Counted from the stretch's first letter, positions 25,196 to 34,050 are shown. The stretch is 64,000 nucleotides of DNA from JADJSS01 sp046329815 (GCA_046329815.1 JAXLTY010000001.1:124001-188000); one strand, 5' to 3'. Notes: generated by a model not told the origin, from the letters alone. Numbers and translations are program-made.

Positions 25196-27181
25196 ATGAA
25201 ACTTAGAATACACGGGGACAACATAATTGAATGTGAAAGAGCCCTATCACTTATAGCACTTGCTTACAAAGGGACAATTCTTGCAAAAAGCAAGAATGTT
25301 TTTATGCCGTCTTACAGCGTTCAGACCAAAGACAAAGAAATTTTTGAAGTTGAATTATTGGGCGGACACGACCGATGGAACGTAAATTTTAATACAGAAC
25401 TTACCAAATATGGTGCTCCTTTGAGAGAAGCGACAGACGCTTATATTACCAAAGTTTTAAAAGACAGCGAAACCGAAGAACTTTTATTGGCTATTGAATT
25501 TTGTAACGCATTGCCAGCAGGAAATAACGCTTGGCAACGTAACGGCAGAGCCGTTACTTGTGCGGAAATTGGTATTCCGTATTTCTATTTTGCAGAAATC
25601 GGAGGCGTTGAGTTGGACAGCGATAGAAAAGTAAAAGCACCACGTTTCCCAAACCCGATTGTTCCGTTTTCTTATCTCACTTCGTCTAAATCGTTGAACG
25701 TTGTTTGCGTTCCAATTTATGAGGCACACCCTGCAATAACGGACGAACTACGCAAAAAGTTTACGCATATTTTCGGTAAGGAAGCAAGTTTGGATTTGCT
25801 GAAATCACTCATTGAACAAAGTCAGACAAACGATGCAATGGACGTTCTGATTGAGAAAGGAACGACACTTGTAAAAATCCTTTCGGGCGACAGAAAACGA
25901 GTTGACACTTTCCGAGCGTTGGAATGGGAAGAATTTTTGAAATTATCATCGGGACAGAAAAAAGCGGAATGGATTAAAAACCACCCCGACAAACAGTTTT
26001 GGCGTAAAAAATCATCGGACAAAGTAAATGTTACCAAGACTTTCAAAACACTTTTAACGAAAACGCAAGAACTCAATTTGCTCTCAATCGGAGCAAAAGA
26101 AATTCCTATTTGTCTTGTTGCAAATGGCAATGTTAAAAAATTAGCGTTTCTTCTGAAAGAAATTTATCCTGCGGATAAAATCAACGAATTAGCAAACACG
26201 ATTGAAAAGAAAAACAAACCCCTTATTGTGGTTTGGGTTACAGGTTTCAAACCGAGAGGCGATGATTCACGTCCCGACAGAGGACTAGTGCCACTTGCAA
26301 GAATGTTGTTTGGAAACGACATTGATATTTTGACGATTGTTTTTGGTCCTGCGGGAAAACAAACTTGGAAAACGTTTAAAGACAACACGCCAAAACTGGC
26401 AAGCGATAACGGACTTTGGCAAGCAGTTTTCAATTTGAGCAACTACGTTTTAGCCGATAGTGCAACTTCTGAATTTGGTGTTTTGACAAGCATTGTAAAC
26501 CGTAATTTGGAACGCAAAAATGTAAAAGTTGTTTTCAATGCAGCAAAACCAAGCGGAGCATTTGGCGAACACGATGTGGACACGGCAATTCACACATTGT
26601 TTTCACGTCAATTGAGTTCGCATATTTTTGAATCAATGTGCAATCCGCCAGGTGGCGATTGGAGTGGAATTTCGTATTTAGATTTTGCGGACAAAACAGA
26701 ATATCGTTGGACTTCTTTACCAAGAGTTTCAGCAACCAAAGCAAAACGACCTGACCACATTATTCAGATAAATACGAAAAAAGAAAACGTTTTCCTAGTG
26801 ATTGAATCCAAAAACAATGCAAGAGATTTAGACGAAAATATCGGCAAGCGTTTGATTGAATATGTAAAAGCACTTTTCAAAATTGCACCAACGGCATACA
26901 AACTAAACAAAGACGATTGGAAATCATTTACAGGAAAGAAATCACCGCTTACCAATTTTTCAGCGTATTCGGGTGGTGCGTTTGTTTACAAAAGTTTAGA
27001 AGAAATGAAAACCGAAATGCAAGAGGGAAGTTTGGATTTTGTTCTTACATTTGATTTCAAAAATGACGGCACACAAACAATCGGACATCTTTTGCTTTCA
27101 GAAAAAAGCCAATTCTTGAACCGCATTTTTACTGATATTGTTTCGCAATTCAACAGCAGTTTTAAAATTAAAATATACTGA
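25196..27181 (+). CDS. Predicted type II restriction endonuclease (PD-(D/E)XK)
   Basis: The 661-residue protein is next to two DNA methyltransferases and a controller-like regulator. A catalytic PD-(D/E)XK signature is visible: P519-D520 in AKRPDHIIQI, then E537-S-K539 in FLVIESKNNARD. A second DSRPDRGL motif at 358-364 resembles sequences in some type II enzymes and may be structural. The length (about twice that of simple type IIP enzymes) suggests separate recognition and cleavage domains, as in type IIS. It should cut DNA not methylated by the adjacent enzymes; the target is unknown. The 3' end overlaps the convergent methyltransferase gene by 84 bp. Confidence 0.75.
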   Translation: MKLRIHGDNIIECERALSLIALAYKGTILAKSKNVFMPSYSVQTKDKEIFEVELLGGHDRWNVNFNTELTKYGAPLREATDAYITKVLKDSETEELLLAIEFCNALPAGNNAWQRNGRAVTCAEIGIPYFYFAEIGGVELDSDRKVKAPRFPNPIVPFSYLTSSKSLNVVCVPIYEAHPAITDELRKKFTHIFGKEASLDLLKSLIEQSQTNDAMDVLIEKGTTLVKILSGDRKRVDTFRALEWEEFLKLSSGQKKAEWIKNHPDKQFWRKKSSDKVNVTKTFKTLLTKTQELNLLSIGAKEIPICLVANGNVKKLAFLLKEIYPADKINELANTIEKKNKPLIVVWVTGFKPRGDDSRPDRGLVPLARMLFGNDIDILTIVFGPAGKQTWKTFKDNTPKLASDNGLWQAVFNLSNYVLADSATSEFGVLTSIVNRNLERKNVKVVFNAAKPSGAFGEHDVDTAIHTLFSRQLSSHIFESMCNPPGGDWSGISYLDFADKTEYRWTSLPRVSATKAKRPDHIIQINTKKENVFLVIESKNNARDLDENIGKRLIEYVKALFKIAPTAYKLNKDDWKSFTGKKSPLTNFSAYSGGAFVYKSLEEMKTEMQEGSLDFVLTFDFKNDGTQTIGHLLLSEKSQFLNRIFTDIVSQFNSSFKIKIY

Positions 27182-27985
27182 TTCATAAACCGCATCAATG
27201 CTTGTTTTCATTGATTTGGTAAAAGGCGAATTTCCTGTTTTAATTTCGGTTTTGTGTTTGTATAATTCTTGCGGAAGTTGGTAGTCGTATTCACGGTTTC
27301 CCGCAGTTCCGTCAAAAGTTAAAATCCATTTTGCACCAATAGAATTTAAGCGTTCTAATTCGTTGTAAAAATCATCAAGATTGAATTCTGTTTTTGTGTA
27401 GCGGTCTTTTGTTCCGCCATAAGGTGGGTCAAGAAAAACAAAATCGTTTTTATTTGCATCAGCCAACGTTTGACGATAATCGCAATTCAAAAATTCTACA
27501 TCACGAATGAAATAACTCCATTTCAAAATTATTTCTCTAAACGTATTTGGGTTTATCCCAGGTCGGTTTTTGTGCATTGAATTATTAAACTCTCCGTTTG
27601 TGTTGTAGCGTATCAAACCATTTACGCAAGTTCGTGTAAGAAACAAAAAATCAAATTCATTTCTTGTTTTGTTGAAACTATCCCGAACTTCATAATAAAC
27701 ATCGTGTCCTTCATCTTGCAAGCGTTCCCAACGGTTTTTATATTCTTCTGCAACTTGTTTGGGATTGGTTTTTATTTGATTCCAAAGATTAACCAATTCG
27801 GGAATTATATCACTTGCTACTGCATTAGAAATTTGGCGAAAAGGCAACATTGCACCACCACCAATAAACGGTTCTATATAACGTTTTTGTTTTACAAAAT
27901 GCTTGCTCAATTCGGGTGCAACATATCGTTTGCTCCCCGACCATTTAATAACAGGCTCAACTATGTTTTTGGGTTTTAACATCAT
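27098..27985 (-). CDS. D12-class (Dam-like, alpha) DNA adenine N6-methyltransferase
   Basis: The 295-residue protein has the D12 class order. The N-terminal IKWSGSKRYVAPEL (13-26, SAM-binding) is followed by motif I EPFIGGGAMLPF (38-49), a target-recognition region with long insert, and catalytic motif IV DPPY (186-189) in FVFLDPPYGGTKDRY. It methylates adenine N6, presumably in one strand of the site cut by the endonuclease. It is the last gene of a three-gene unit: its ATG overlaps the stop of the second methyltransferase by 4 bp. Its last 84 bp overlap the endonuclease gene in antisense. Confidence 0.88.
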   Translation of the reverse strand: MMLKPKNIVEPVIKWSGSKRYVAPELSKHFVKQKRYIEPFIGGGAMLPFRQISNAVASDIIPELVNLWNQIKTNPKQVAEEYKNRWERLQDEGHDVYYEVRDSFNKTRNEFDFLFLTRTCVNGLIRYNTNGEFNNSMHKNRPGINPNTFREIILKWSYFIRDVEFLNCDYRQTLADANKNDFVFLDPPYGGTKDRYTKTEFNLDDFYNELERLNSIGAKWILTFDGTAGNREYDYQLPQELYKHKTEIKTGNSPFTKSMKTSIDAVYESVYFNFKTAVELRNNISKNAVQELAFF

Positions 27986-28815
27986 ACGAATAATTGGTTT
28001 TTTATATTACTTTCTTCAAACAATAAACGTTCTTTTGCAAGTTCAAAATATTCTTCACTTGTTTCAAATCCAACGGCTTGCATACCGTATTTCATTCCTG
28101 CAATCATTTCCGTTCCCGAACCTGCAAACGGCACAAGCAATTTTCCGCCTTTAACGCCTGAAATCAACAATAATCTTTCAGCAACTCTCAAAGGCTTTTG
28201 GGTTGGGTGCGTTCCAAATTTCAATTCATCTTTGCTTTTGTTGTTTGGAATATCCCAAACGGTTCTAAGTTGTTTGTCGGGTTCTTTCATATTGTCGCCT
28301 TCAAACTTTGCACGTTTCACATCATCGTAATTGAAATTGTATTTGCGTTGCTTTTCACCGCCTGTATGAACCCACAAAATTGTTTCGTGGCTTGCGGTCA
28401 GTCGCCTTGCTGATAAATTAGGAAACGCATTGCGTTTATACCAAGTTACCTCATTTATTATTTCCAAACCTAACAATTGACAAAGCACATTTACAAAACC
28501 CGAATTGTGATAAGTTGCGTGAATCCAAATTGAACCTGTTGGCTTTACTAATCTTTTCAGTTGCGTAAGCCATTGATAAGTGCTTTTGAAAATTTCGTTT
28601 CCTGTAAGCAAATCCCATTCTTCGCTATTCAGTTTCCAATTTCCGCCAAAACCGTTTATTTTTTTATCACTATCATAATTCCATTTTGCAGAAGTTGCCG
28701 CACCATAAGGCGGGTCGCAAATTGCCAAATCAAAAGAGTTGTCGGGAAAAGCCGACAAACCTTGTATGGCATCTTGCAAATGCAACTCAAAATTATCTGT
28801 AATCAGTTGTTTCAT
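27982..28815 (-). CDS. Beta-class DNA N6-adenine/N4-cytosine methyltransferase
   Basis: The 277-residue protein has catalytic motif IV DPPYG at 34-38 in the N-terminal part and SAM motif I FAGSGT at 230-235 near the C-terminus, the circularly permuted beta-class order. The THPTQKP motif that precedes motif I is present. DPPY favours N6-adenine over N4-cytosine. With the D12 enzyme it gives two methyltransferases to one endonuclease, the usual solution for asymmetric recognition sites. It overlaps both neighbours by 4 bp (ATGA), so translation is coupled. Confidence 0.88.
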   Translation of the reverse strand: MKQLITDNFELHLQDAIQGLSAFPDNSFDLAICDPPYGAATSAKWNYDSDKKINGFGGNWKLNSEEWDLLTGNEIFKSTYQWLTQLKRLVKPTGSIWIHATYHNSGFVNVLCQLLGLEIINEVTWYKRNAFPNLSARRLTASHETILWVHTGGEKQRKYNFNYDDVKRAKFEGDNMKEPDKQLRTVWDIPNNKSKDELKFGTHPTQKPLRVAERLLLISGVKGGKLLVPFAGSGTEMIAGMKYGMQAVGFETSEEYFELAKERLLFEESNIKNQLFV

Positions 28816-29120
28816 TTTTTTATGTATGGGGTTATTTGTTCCATTACCAAATTGACGGCATCGTAAGTCGTATCGTTTACTCCGTATTCTTTGATTATTC
28901 TTTCGGCTGTTGCTTTGACTTTCAAATCCGCTTCGGCAACCTTGTAATACTTCGCTAACTTTTTTATTTGTTCGTCAGTTGGTAATCGTTCGCCTCTTTC
29001 TAATTTGCTCAACAAAGGCGAATCAATATCTGTTCCTTTGGAAACTTTGTGCAAAGTTTCATCTTTCTCCTTTCGGAGTTCCCTTAAATACTGACCTAAT
29101 TCGGAGTTCAATGCTTTCAT
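28812..29120 (-). CDS. XRE-family HTH regulator, controller (C)-protein-like
   Basis: I use the ATG at 29120 (MKALNSELGQYLRELR), 102 residues. A Cro/C1-type HTH lies at about 8-62 (LHKVSKGTDIDSPLLSKLERGERLP). It is first in the operon with the two methyltransferases and overlaps the next gene by 4 bp. A perfect palindrome lies between its -33 and -7 promoter elements, where a C protein or autorepressor would bind. The family often delays endonuclease expression until methylation is complete. C-terminal ~40 residues beyond the HTH make it longer than minimal C proteins. Confidence 0.8.
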   Translation of the reverse strand: MKALNSELGQYLRELRKEKDETLHKVSKGTDIDSPLLSKLERGERLPTDEQIKKLAKYYKVAEADLKVKATAERIIKEYGVNDTTYDAVNLVMEQITPYIKK

Positions 29121-29125
29121 TTTTG

Positions 29126-29155
29126 CAAAATTACGACTTGTCAAATTTTGACAAA
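29126..29155 (-). promoter_or_regulatory. Promoter and palindromic operator of the R-M regulator
   Basis: On the minus strand, TTTG (29152-29155, -33) and TAATTTTG (29126-29133, exact TAnnTTTG) are separated by 18 bp, a consensus Bacteroidota promoter. Between and over them lies a perfect 17-bp palindrome, TTGTCAAA with its complement around one central base (29138-29154). The start codon is only 5 bp beyond the -7 element, so the mRNA is expected to be leaderless or nearly so. Confidence 0.75.
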
Positions 29156-29373
29156 AATAAGAACATATTTCAAAACAAGCAAGAAAAATAACGACAAAGT
29201 TTTCAACAAAAAAACTGACAAAACTAACGACAGAAATAAAACTACCGCTAACATGGGTAGCCGTTGCACAACTAGCAAATTTTGGTGTACATTTTTAGGT
29301 TGTTTATTGTAATATAATTTATTTATTAAACTATTTTTTATTTACTTACTTTCGCTATCTCAGTGCTGGTGGT
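29156..29373. other. Gene-free stretch between R-M module and IS remnant
   Basis: AT-rich DNA without a plausible gene; it includes a CGCTAACATGGGTAGCC tract near 29250. Nothing else is recognised. Confidence 0.5.
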
Positions 29374-29761
29374 GTGTAGTAGTATAAAAAGTTCAAAAAG
29401 CATGGTTTTTATGCCGTTTTGGGTGCTTTTTGCACTTAATGCATCGCATTTATGGCTCTCTTACGGTTTTGTGTAATCAATCGGATGTACTTATGCAGGT
29501 TGTAAGTAATAGCTGCCACCGGTACGTGTTTGTTGGCTTGCTGTATGCCTCGTGTATGCACTCGCTTCATGTTCCTAAAGTTAATCAGCGTTCCTAACAC
29601 TGGCTCTACGGTGCTGCTCCGTAGCCGAACCATGCGCTTTGCATATTGTTGGTGCTTCGTAAATCGTTCATGCATGCTCGGCTGCGAAAGGTGTTCACCT
29701 TTCGACTGCCTGCTGATTTGTTTTCCTGTGATTTTCATTTGGTAGTTGAGTTATACTACAC
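29374..29761. mobile_element. Internally deleted IS (IS1182-like remnant) with terminal inverted repeats
   Basis: The left end GTGTAGTAGTATAA and right end TTATACTACAC form imperfect terminal inverted repeats about 388 bp apart. Inside is the C-terminal part of a transposase on the minus strand. The catalytic domain is missing, so the element could move only in trans. I could not identify a convincing target-site duplication. Confidence 0.55.
29436..29738 (-). pseudogene. Transposase C-terminal fragment (IS1182 family-like)
   Basis: The 100-residue frame includes RLRSSTVEPVLGTLINFRNM followed by a KRVHTRGIQQANKHV segment and AAITYNLHKYI, the conserved C-terminal region after the last catalytic Glu in IS1182-type DDE transposases. 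Full enzymes are 450-550 residues, so about four fifths of the gene is lost. The first 20 residues do not look like transposase and probably derive from the deletion junction. Confidence 0.7.
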
Positions 29762-29907
29762 GATGGAGTTTTTTTTATTAAATGAATTCACTTCTTCCGG
29801 TTACATTTCTATTCTTGTCTGTATTGAAATAAATCATGTGCTTACATGACTAAAATCATAGTGCAATTTCTATTTAAGAACGAAATTTGATTCATAAAAA
29901 AACTAGT

Positions 29908-30291
29908 ATGTCTCAACAAATGTATTTAACAGATTTGCACCATGAACACAAAGAATGGAAAAATATTATTTCGCTGTATGAAGAAGATTTAGCAGTGATG
30001 CGAAAAAAACTGGAAGAAGTTGCTTCTAAAAACACGGATCACGACATGCATACGTATGTGGAACGTTTCCAGAACAAGCTGATCATCCAGGAAGAACAAA
30101 TAGATATCTTGCGCCACGACATTAATGAATGCGAGGCGAGTATCGTTGAGAATATTAAAGAAAATCCAACTGCCAGCGACAGACGCAAGGCAGACGACCA
30201 TGCAGATTTAAGAGAACGCGTACAAACATTTGAGCTTTTATTTAATAAACTCAGAAAAGACCTCAATGCATTTGTTGCAAAATGGATGTAG
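29908..30291 (+). CDS. Small coiled-coil protein of unknown function
   Basis: The start is at the ATG at 29908 (MSQQMYLTDLHHEHKEW), 127 residues; the frame upstream uses a TTG and is unlikely. The chain is almost wholly helical and charged, with heptad-like spacing across residues 10-60 and 85-120 (LYEEDLAVMRKKLEEVA; LRERVQTFELLFNKLRKDL). I recall similar small proteins in other Bacteroidota without known function. It is monocistronic, between the IS remnant and a convergent Crp-type regulator. Confidence 0.6.
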   Translation: MSQQMYLTDLHHEHKEWKNIISLYEEDLAVMRKKLEEVASKNTDHDMHTYVERFQNKLIIQEEQIDILRHDINECEASIVENIKENPTASDRRKADDHADLRERVQTFELLFNKLRKDLNAFVAKWM

Positions 30292-30369
30292 ATAAATAGT
30301 ATAGAAAAAACAAATAGCCGTAGTCATTTTTTGTCCAATTGCCAGCATAATAATGGCAATTGGATATTT

Positions 30370-30948
30370 TTATCCTTTTCCTCTGATACGGCTTAAATTC
30401 TCTATGGTCATACCTAAGTAGGAAGCGATAACGCCGAGCGGCGCGCGTTTTACAATTTCTATTTTGTGTGTAAACAAGTAGTCGTAGCGTTGCGCGCTGG
30501 TGTGGAAACGCAGGCGGTGCGTTTGCGATGCCAGCGAATTATAATGATGTTCAGCAATCAGCCGGCCGATGCGTTCCAGTGCCGTGTACTTTTTATACAG
30601 CATCTGCAGGTCGTCATAATGTATCGATTGCAGAATGCTGTCTTCCAATAATTCTATATTTTCATTGGATGGCTGCCGCGACACAAAGCTTGAAAAAGAA
30701 GTAAGCAGTTCGCCGTCGATCACAATATCATTCGTAAATACTTTATCGTTTTCTTCACTGTAACATCTTGCCAAACCTTTTTCTATAAAATACAAATGAT
30801 CGCAGGTTTTTCCGGCTTTGAGTAAAATGGTTTTCTTCGGCAGTTCGGCAGTAATAATGTATTTTTCAATATCGGTGGTTTCTTCATTCGAAAGTGTTCC
30901 GAATTTTTTCAGGAATAACAGTAAAGAAGAAGTTCCGGATGACGCCAT
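30370..30948 (-). CDS. Crp/Fnr-family transcriptional regulator
   Basis: I start at the ATG at 30948 (MASSGTSSLLLFLKKF), 192 residues. A cNMP-binding-type beta roll (KKTILLKAGKTCDHLYFIEKG) is followed by a dimer helix and a C-terminal winged helix with LGVIASYLGMTIENLSRIRG. The recognition helix resembles the other Crp-type protein at 23377. It lies 82 bp from, and divergent to, the aminotransferase-kinase-aldolase operon, the classic position for the regulator of a catabolic operon. The effector is unknown. Confidence 0.85.
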   Translation of the reverse strand: MASSGTSSLLLFLKKFGTLSNEETTDIEKYIITAELPKKTILLKAGKTCDHLYFIEKGLARCYSEENDKVFTNDIVIDGELLTSFSSFVSRQPSNENIELLEDSILQSIHYDDLQMLYKKYTALERIGRLIAEHHYNSLASQTHRLRFHTSAQRYDYLFTHKIEIVKRAPLGVIASYLGMTIENLSRIRGKG

Positions 30949-31030
30949 ACAGTTACAATTTAACAATTATCAAAAAAACGTAATGGCTAAATATACTACT
31001 TTTGAGTTGCAATTTATTTAAAAGAATACT

Positions 31031-32518
31031 ATGTCGGCAACTGCTACTTTAACCACAAAACCAGTACAAAAATCAACAGGATTTTCTATCAGCCAATATC
31101 ATGATATAAAACCTATTTATCAGAAATTAGATAAGCTGGTTTCATTGCCTTTGCAGCACATCGAACCAAAAGCAATGGAAAACTATTTGGATTATTATAA
31201 AACCAAATGCACCAAATCGCAGGAGATCTATCAAAAAGCGCAACAATATATTCCTGGTGGCGTACAGCACAACTTAGCGTTCAATTATCCGTTTCCGTTA
31301 ACGTTTACCAAAGCAGAAGGTGCTTATCTATATGATGCAGACGGCAATAAATACATTGATTTCTTGCAGGCAGGCGGACCAACCGTATTAGGCAGCAACT
31401 ATCCGCATGTACGAGAAAAAGCAATTGAACTGATTAATGAATGCGGACCATCCACCGGTTTATTGCATGAGTACGAATTTAAACTTGCGGAAATTATTTG
31501 TAAGAATATTCCATCAGTAGAACAGTTCCGCATGTTAGGCAGCGGAACAGAAGCCGTGATGGGCGCATTGCGCTTGGCAAGAATAAAAACAGGTAAGAAA
31601 AAAGTTATAAAAATCGGTGGTGCCTATCATGGTTGGAGCGACCAAATGATCTATGATTTACGTATTCCGGGAACGCGTTTCTTCGATGCCAAAGGCATTC
31701 CGTTTATGATGCACTGGCATACGCAAGCTGTTCCGCCAAATGATATTGATGCACTGGAAAGCACACTAAAATGGAATCGTTTGCGCGGCGGAACAGCAGC
31801 CGTTATCTTAGAACCGCTTGGTCCTGAAAGCGGAACGTATCCTGTCTATAAAGAGTTTGCGCAACAGGCACGTGCATTATGCGATCAATACGGTGCGCTA
31901 TTAATTTTTGACGAAGTAGTAACTGCCTTTCGTGTAGGCATGAGTGGCGCGCAAGGTTATTTTGGTGTACAACCGGATTTAACTATCTTTGGAAAAGTAG
32001 TGGCAGGCGGCTATCCTTCGGCAGGTGGCATCGGTGGCAAAGCGCAATATATGGATGGCTTGGCAGCAGGTTTACAAGGCGGCAAGAAAGTAAAAGTAGG
32101 CGGAACGATGGCAGCCAATCCGTTGAGTTGCTGTGCCGGTTATCACACTTTAAAAGAAATTGAACAAACGGATGCATGTGTGAAAGCAGGCAGAGCCGGC
32201 GACAGGATTACAATAGGTTTGAATCAGTTGATTGATAAATATGACTTGCCTTTTGTGGCGTATAACCAAGGTTCTATTTGCCATTTAGAAGCAGCCGGAA
32301 CCTTGTTCGTGAAAATAAAATTATTAAAGATAAAATCAGTATTGGCAGAAATTAATCAACGTAAAAAACTGATGGAAGAATACGGTGCGGCTTACATGGC
32401 AGAAGGAATCGTTACCTTAGCAGGCAGTCGCTTGTACATGAGCATGGCAGATACAGATGATGTGGTTGACGATGCATTGAACCGTTTTGAAAATGTATTT
32501 AAAAATGTAAAGAAGTAA
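31031..32518 (+). CDS. Class III aminotransferase, glutamate-1-semialdehyde aminomutase-like
   Basis: The 495-residue PLP enzyme has an extra ~65-residue N-terminal region. Motifs: GAYLYDADGNKYIDF (97-111), SGTEAVMGALRLAR (171-184), AYHGWSDQ (198-205), PLP-ring DEVVTAFR (294-301) and Schiff-base K322 in IFGKVVAGGYPSAG. The FGK-GG-P-GA context is that of HemL-type enzymes, but HemL acts in heme synthesis while this gene opens an operon with an FGGY kinase and aldolases. I infer a transaminase or aminomutase acting on an amino sugar or amino-aldehyde. The next start follows immediately after its stop. Confidence 0.8.
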   Translation: MSATATLTTKPVQKSTGFSISQYHDIKPIYQKLDKLVSLPLQHIEPKAMENYLDYYKTKCTKSQEIYQKAQQYIPGGVQHNLAFNYPFPLTFTKAEGAYLYDADGNKYIDFLQAGGPTVLGSNYPHVREKAIELINECGPSTGLLHEYEFKLAEIICKNIPSVEQFRMLGSGTEAVMGALRLARIKTGKKKVIKIGGAYHGWSDQMIYDLRIPGTRFFDAKGIPFMMHWHTQAVPPNDIDALESTLKWNRLRGGTAAVILEPLGPESGTYPVYKEFAQQARALCDQYGALLIFDEVVTAFRVGMSGAQGYFGVQPDLTIFGKVVAGGYPSAGGIGGKAQYMDGLAAGLQGGKKVKVGGTMAANPLSCCAGYHTLKEIEQTDACVKAGRAGDRITIGLNQLIDKYDLPFVAYNQGSICHLEAAGTLFVKIKLLKIKSVLAEINQRKKLMEEYGAAYMAEGIVTLAGSRLYMSMADTDDVVDDALNRFENVFKNVKK

Positions 32519-34048
32519 ATGGATTATTTTTTAGCATATGATGTAGGTACCAGCAGTGTTAAAGCCATATTGGTAGATGCTGCAGGAACTATCTGTGCTA
32601 CAGCTATTCAGGATTATCCATTACATACACCAAACCCTGGCTGGGTTGAACAAATTCCGGAAGATTACTGGTCAGCGGTTTGCATAGCCACTAAACAATT
32701 AGTACAAACTGCTAATATTTCTGTCGAACAAATAAAAGCGATGGCTTTTTCCACACAAGCAATGGGTGTTATTCCTGTTGACAAAGCCGGAAATATTTTA
32801 CACAACAACATCACCTGGGTAGATGGACGCGCGGAAGAACAGGCAAAGAAAGCGATGCGTTATTTTGGTGGTAAGAATATTTTTAAAGTCATTGCCGGCA
32901 TCGAATTAACAGGCAAAGATGTCATTCCTAAAATGATCTGGCTGAAAGACAAGCATCCTGAGATCTATAATAAGACACATAAATTTTTAGATGTAAACGG
33001 TTACCTGAAATTCAAATGCACCAATAAAATGGTAGCCGAATGGTCAGGTGCCTGTTCGTATGCGTTTGATGTTAAAAAGAAAGACTGGGAAAATTTATTT
33101 TTCAAACTGACCAGATTAGGCATTGATAAATTACCTGCGTTGGTTCGTTCTGTTGATTTAGTTGGAACACTAACAACTATTGCCGCTAAGGACTTAGGTT
33201 TGCATACCGGCGTTGCAGTTTATGGCGGCTGTGATGATACACAAAGTGCTGCAATAGGAACAACAGCTATCGGCGAAGGCGAAGCGCATATTTATGTTGG
33301 CACTTCTGCTTGGGTTGGCGTGATGACCGCAAAAGCACATCCGTTTAAGAATGCTGCCGTGTGTTTACAAAGCGCTGATCCTGAAAAAAATATTGTAGTT
33401 GGCATTACTGAATCAGCAGGCATCAATACGCAGTGGTTAGTAAATACTTTTTACTCGAATGAAAGTAAAAATTTAGCGGAACAGGATTTCTTTGCTTTCC
33501 TGGAAAATGAAATACAACAAACAAAACCAGGCGCTGATTACTTAGTGATGACACCATGGTTTTTAGGTGAACGTTGTCCGGTAAGTACAACAACTACACG
33601 TTCTTCTATTTTCAATCTTACGCATCAGCATACGCGTGCACATATTGCACGCGCGCACTTTGAAGGCATTGCTTATAACTTGCGTTGGACAATCGATAAC
33701 TTAGAAAAAGATTTTGGTTTTAATATACAATCATTAAAAATTACCGGTGGCGGCAGTCGTAATAAAACATGGATGCAGATTATTGCTGATGTTACGAAGC
33801 GCAGAATTATTACGACATCACAACCTGTAAATGCAGGTGCTTTAGGTGCTGCAATGTGTGCGATGGTTGGCAATAAAACATTAAAAAACTTCTCTGAAAT
33901 ACAAACACTGATACAAGCTGTTGATACCTTTGCGCCAAATACAGCGAATGGAAAAGTATATGATGAATTATTCGATACTTATCAAAAAGTTTTTCAACAG
34001 TTGAAAAATCCGTATCAGCAATTGAACAAAAACCGATTTGAATTTTAA
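32519..34048 (+). CDS. FGGY-family carbohydrate kinase
   Basis: The 509-residue protein has the FGGY N-terminal ATPase fold: FLAYDVGTSSVKAILVD (4-20), the PNPGWVEQIPEDYW segment (40-53), a WVDGRAEEQ turn, and C-terminal GGGSRNKTWMQIIADV (412-427) followed by PVNAGALGAAM. These are the xylulokinase/ribulokinase/LsrK-type hallmarks; the substrate should be a ketose or polyol. It is immediately downstream of the aminotransferase and 2 bp upstream of the aldolase, so a pathway of deamination, phosphorylation and aldol cleavage is a reasonable inference. Confidence 0.85.
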   Translation: MDYFLAYDVGTSSVKAILVDAAGTICATAIQDYPLHTPNPGWVEQIPEDYWSAVCIATKQLVQTANISVEQIKAMAFSTQAMGVIPVDKAGNILHNNITWVDGRAEEQAKKAMRYFGGKNIFKVIAGIELTGKDVIPKMIWLKDKHPEIYNKTHKFLDVNGYLKFKCTNKMVAEWSGACSYAFDVKKKDWENLFFKLTRLGIDKLPALVRSVDLVGTLTTIAAKDLGLHTGVAVYGGCDDTQSAAIGTTAIGEGEAHIYVGTSAWVGVMTAKAHPFKNAAVCLQSADPEKNIVVGITESAGINTQWLVNTFYSNESKNLAEQDFFAFLENEIQQTKPGADYLVMTPWFLGERCPVSTTTTRSSIFNLTHQHTRAHIARAHFEGIAYNLRWTIDNLEKDFGFNIQSLKITGGGSRNKTWMQIIADVTKRRIITTSQPVNAGALGAAMCAMVGNKTLKNFSEIQTLIQAVDTFAPNTANGKVYDELFDTYQKVFQQLKNPYQQLNKNRFEF

Positions 34049-34050
34049 TC

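Noticed and set aside
25196..27181. Reading the endonuclease as a phage or Cas-like nuclease
   Set aside because: No Cas genes or arrays nearby; two methyltransferases and a controller next to it fit a restriction system much better.
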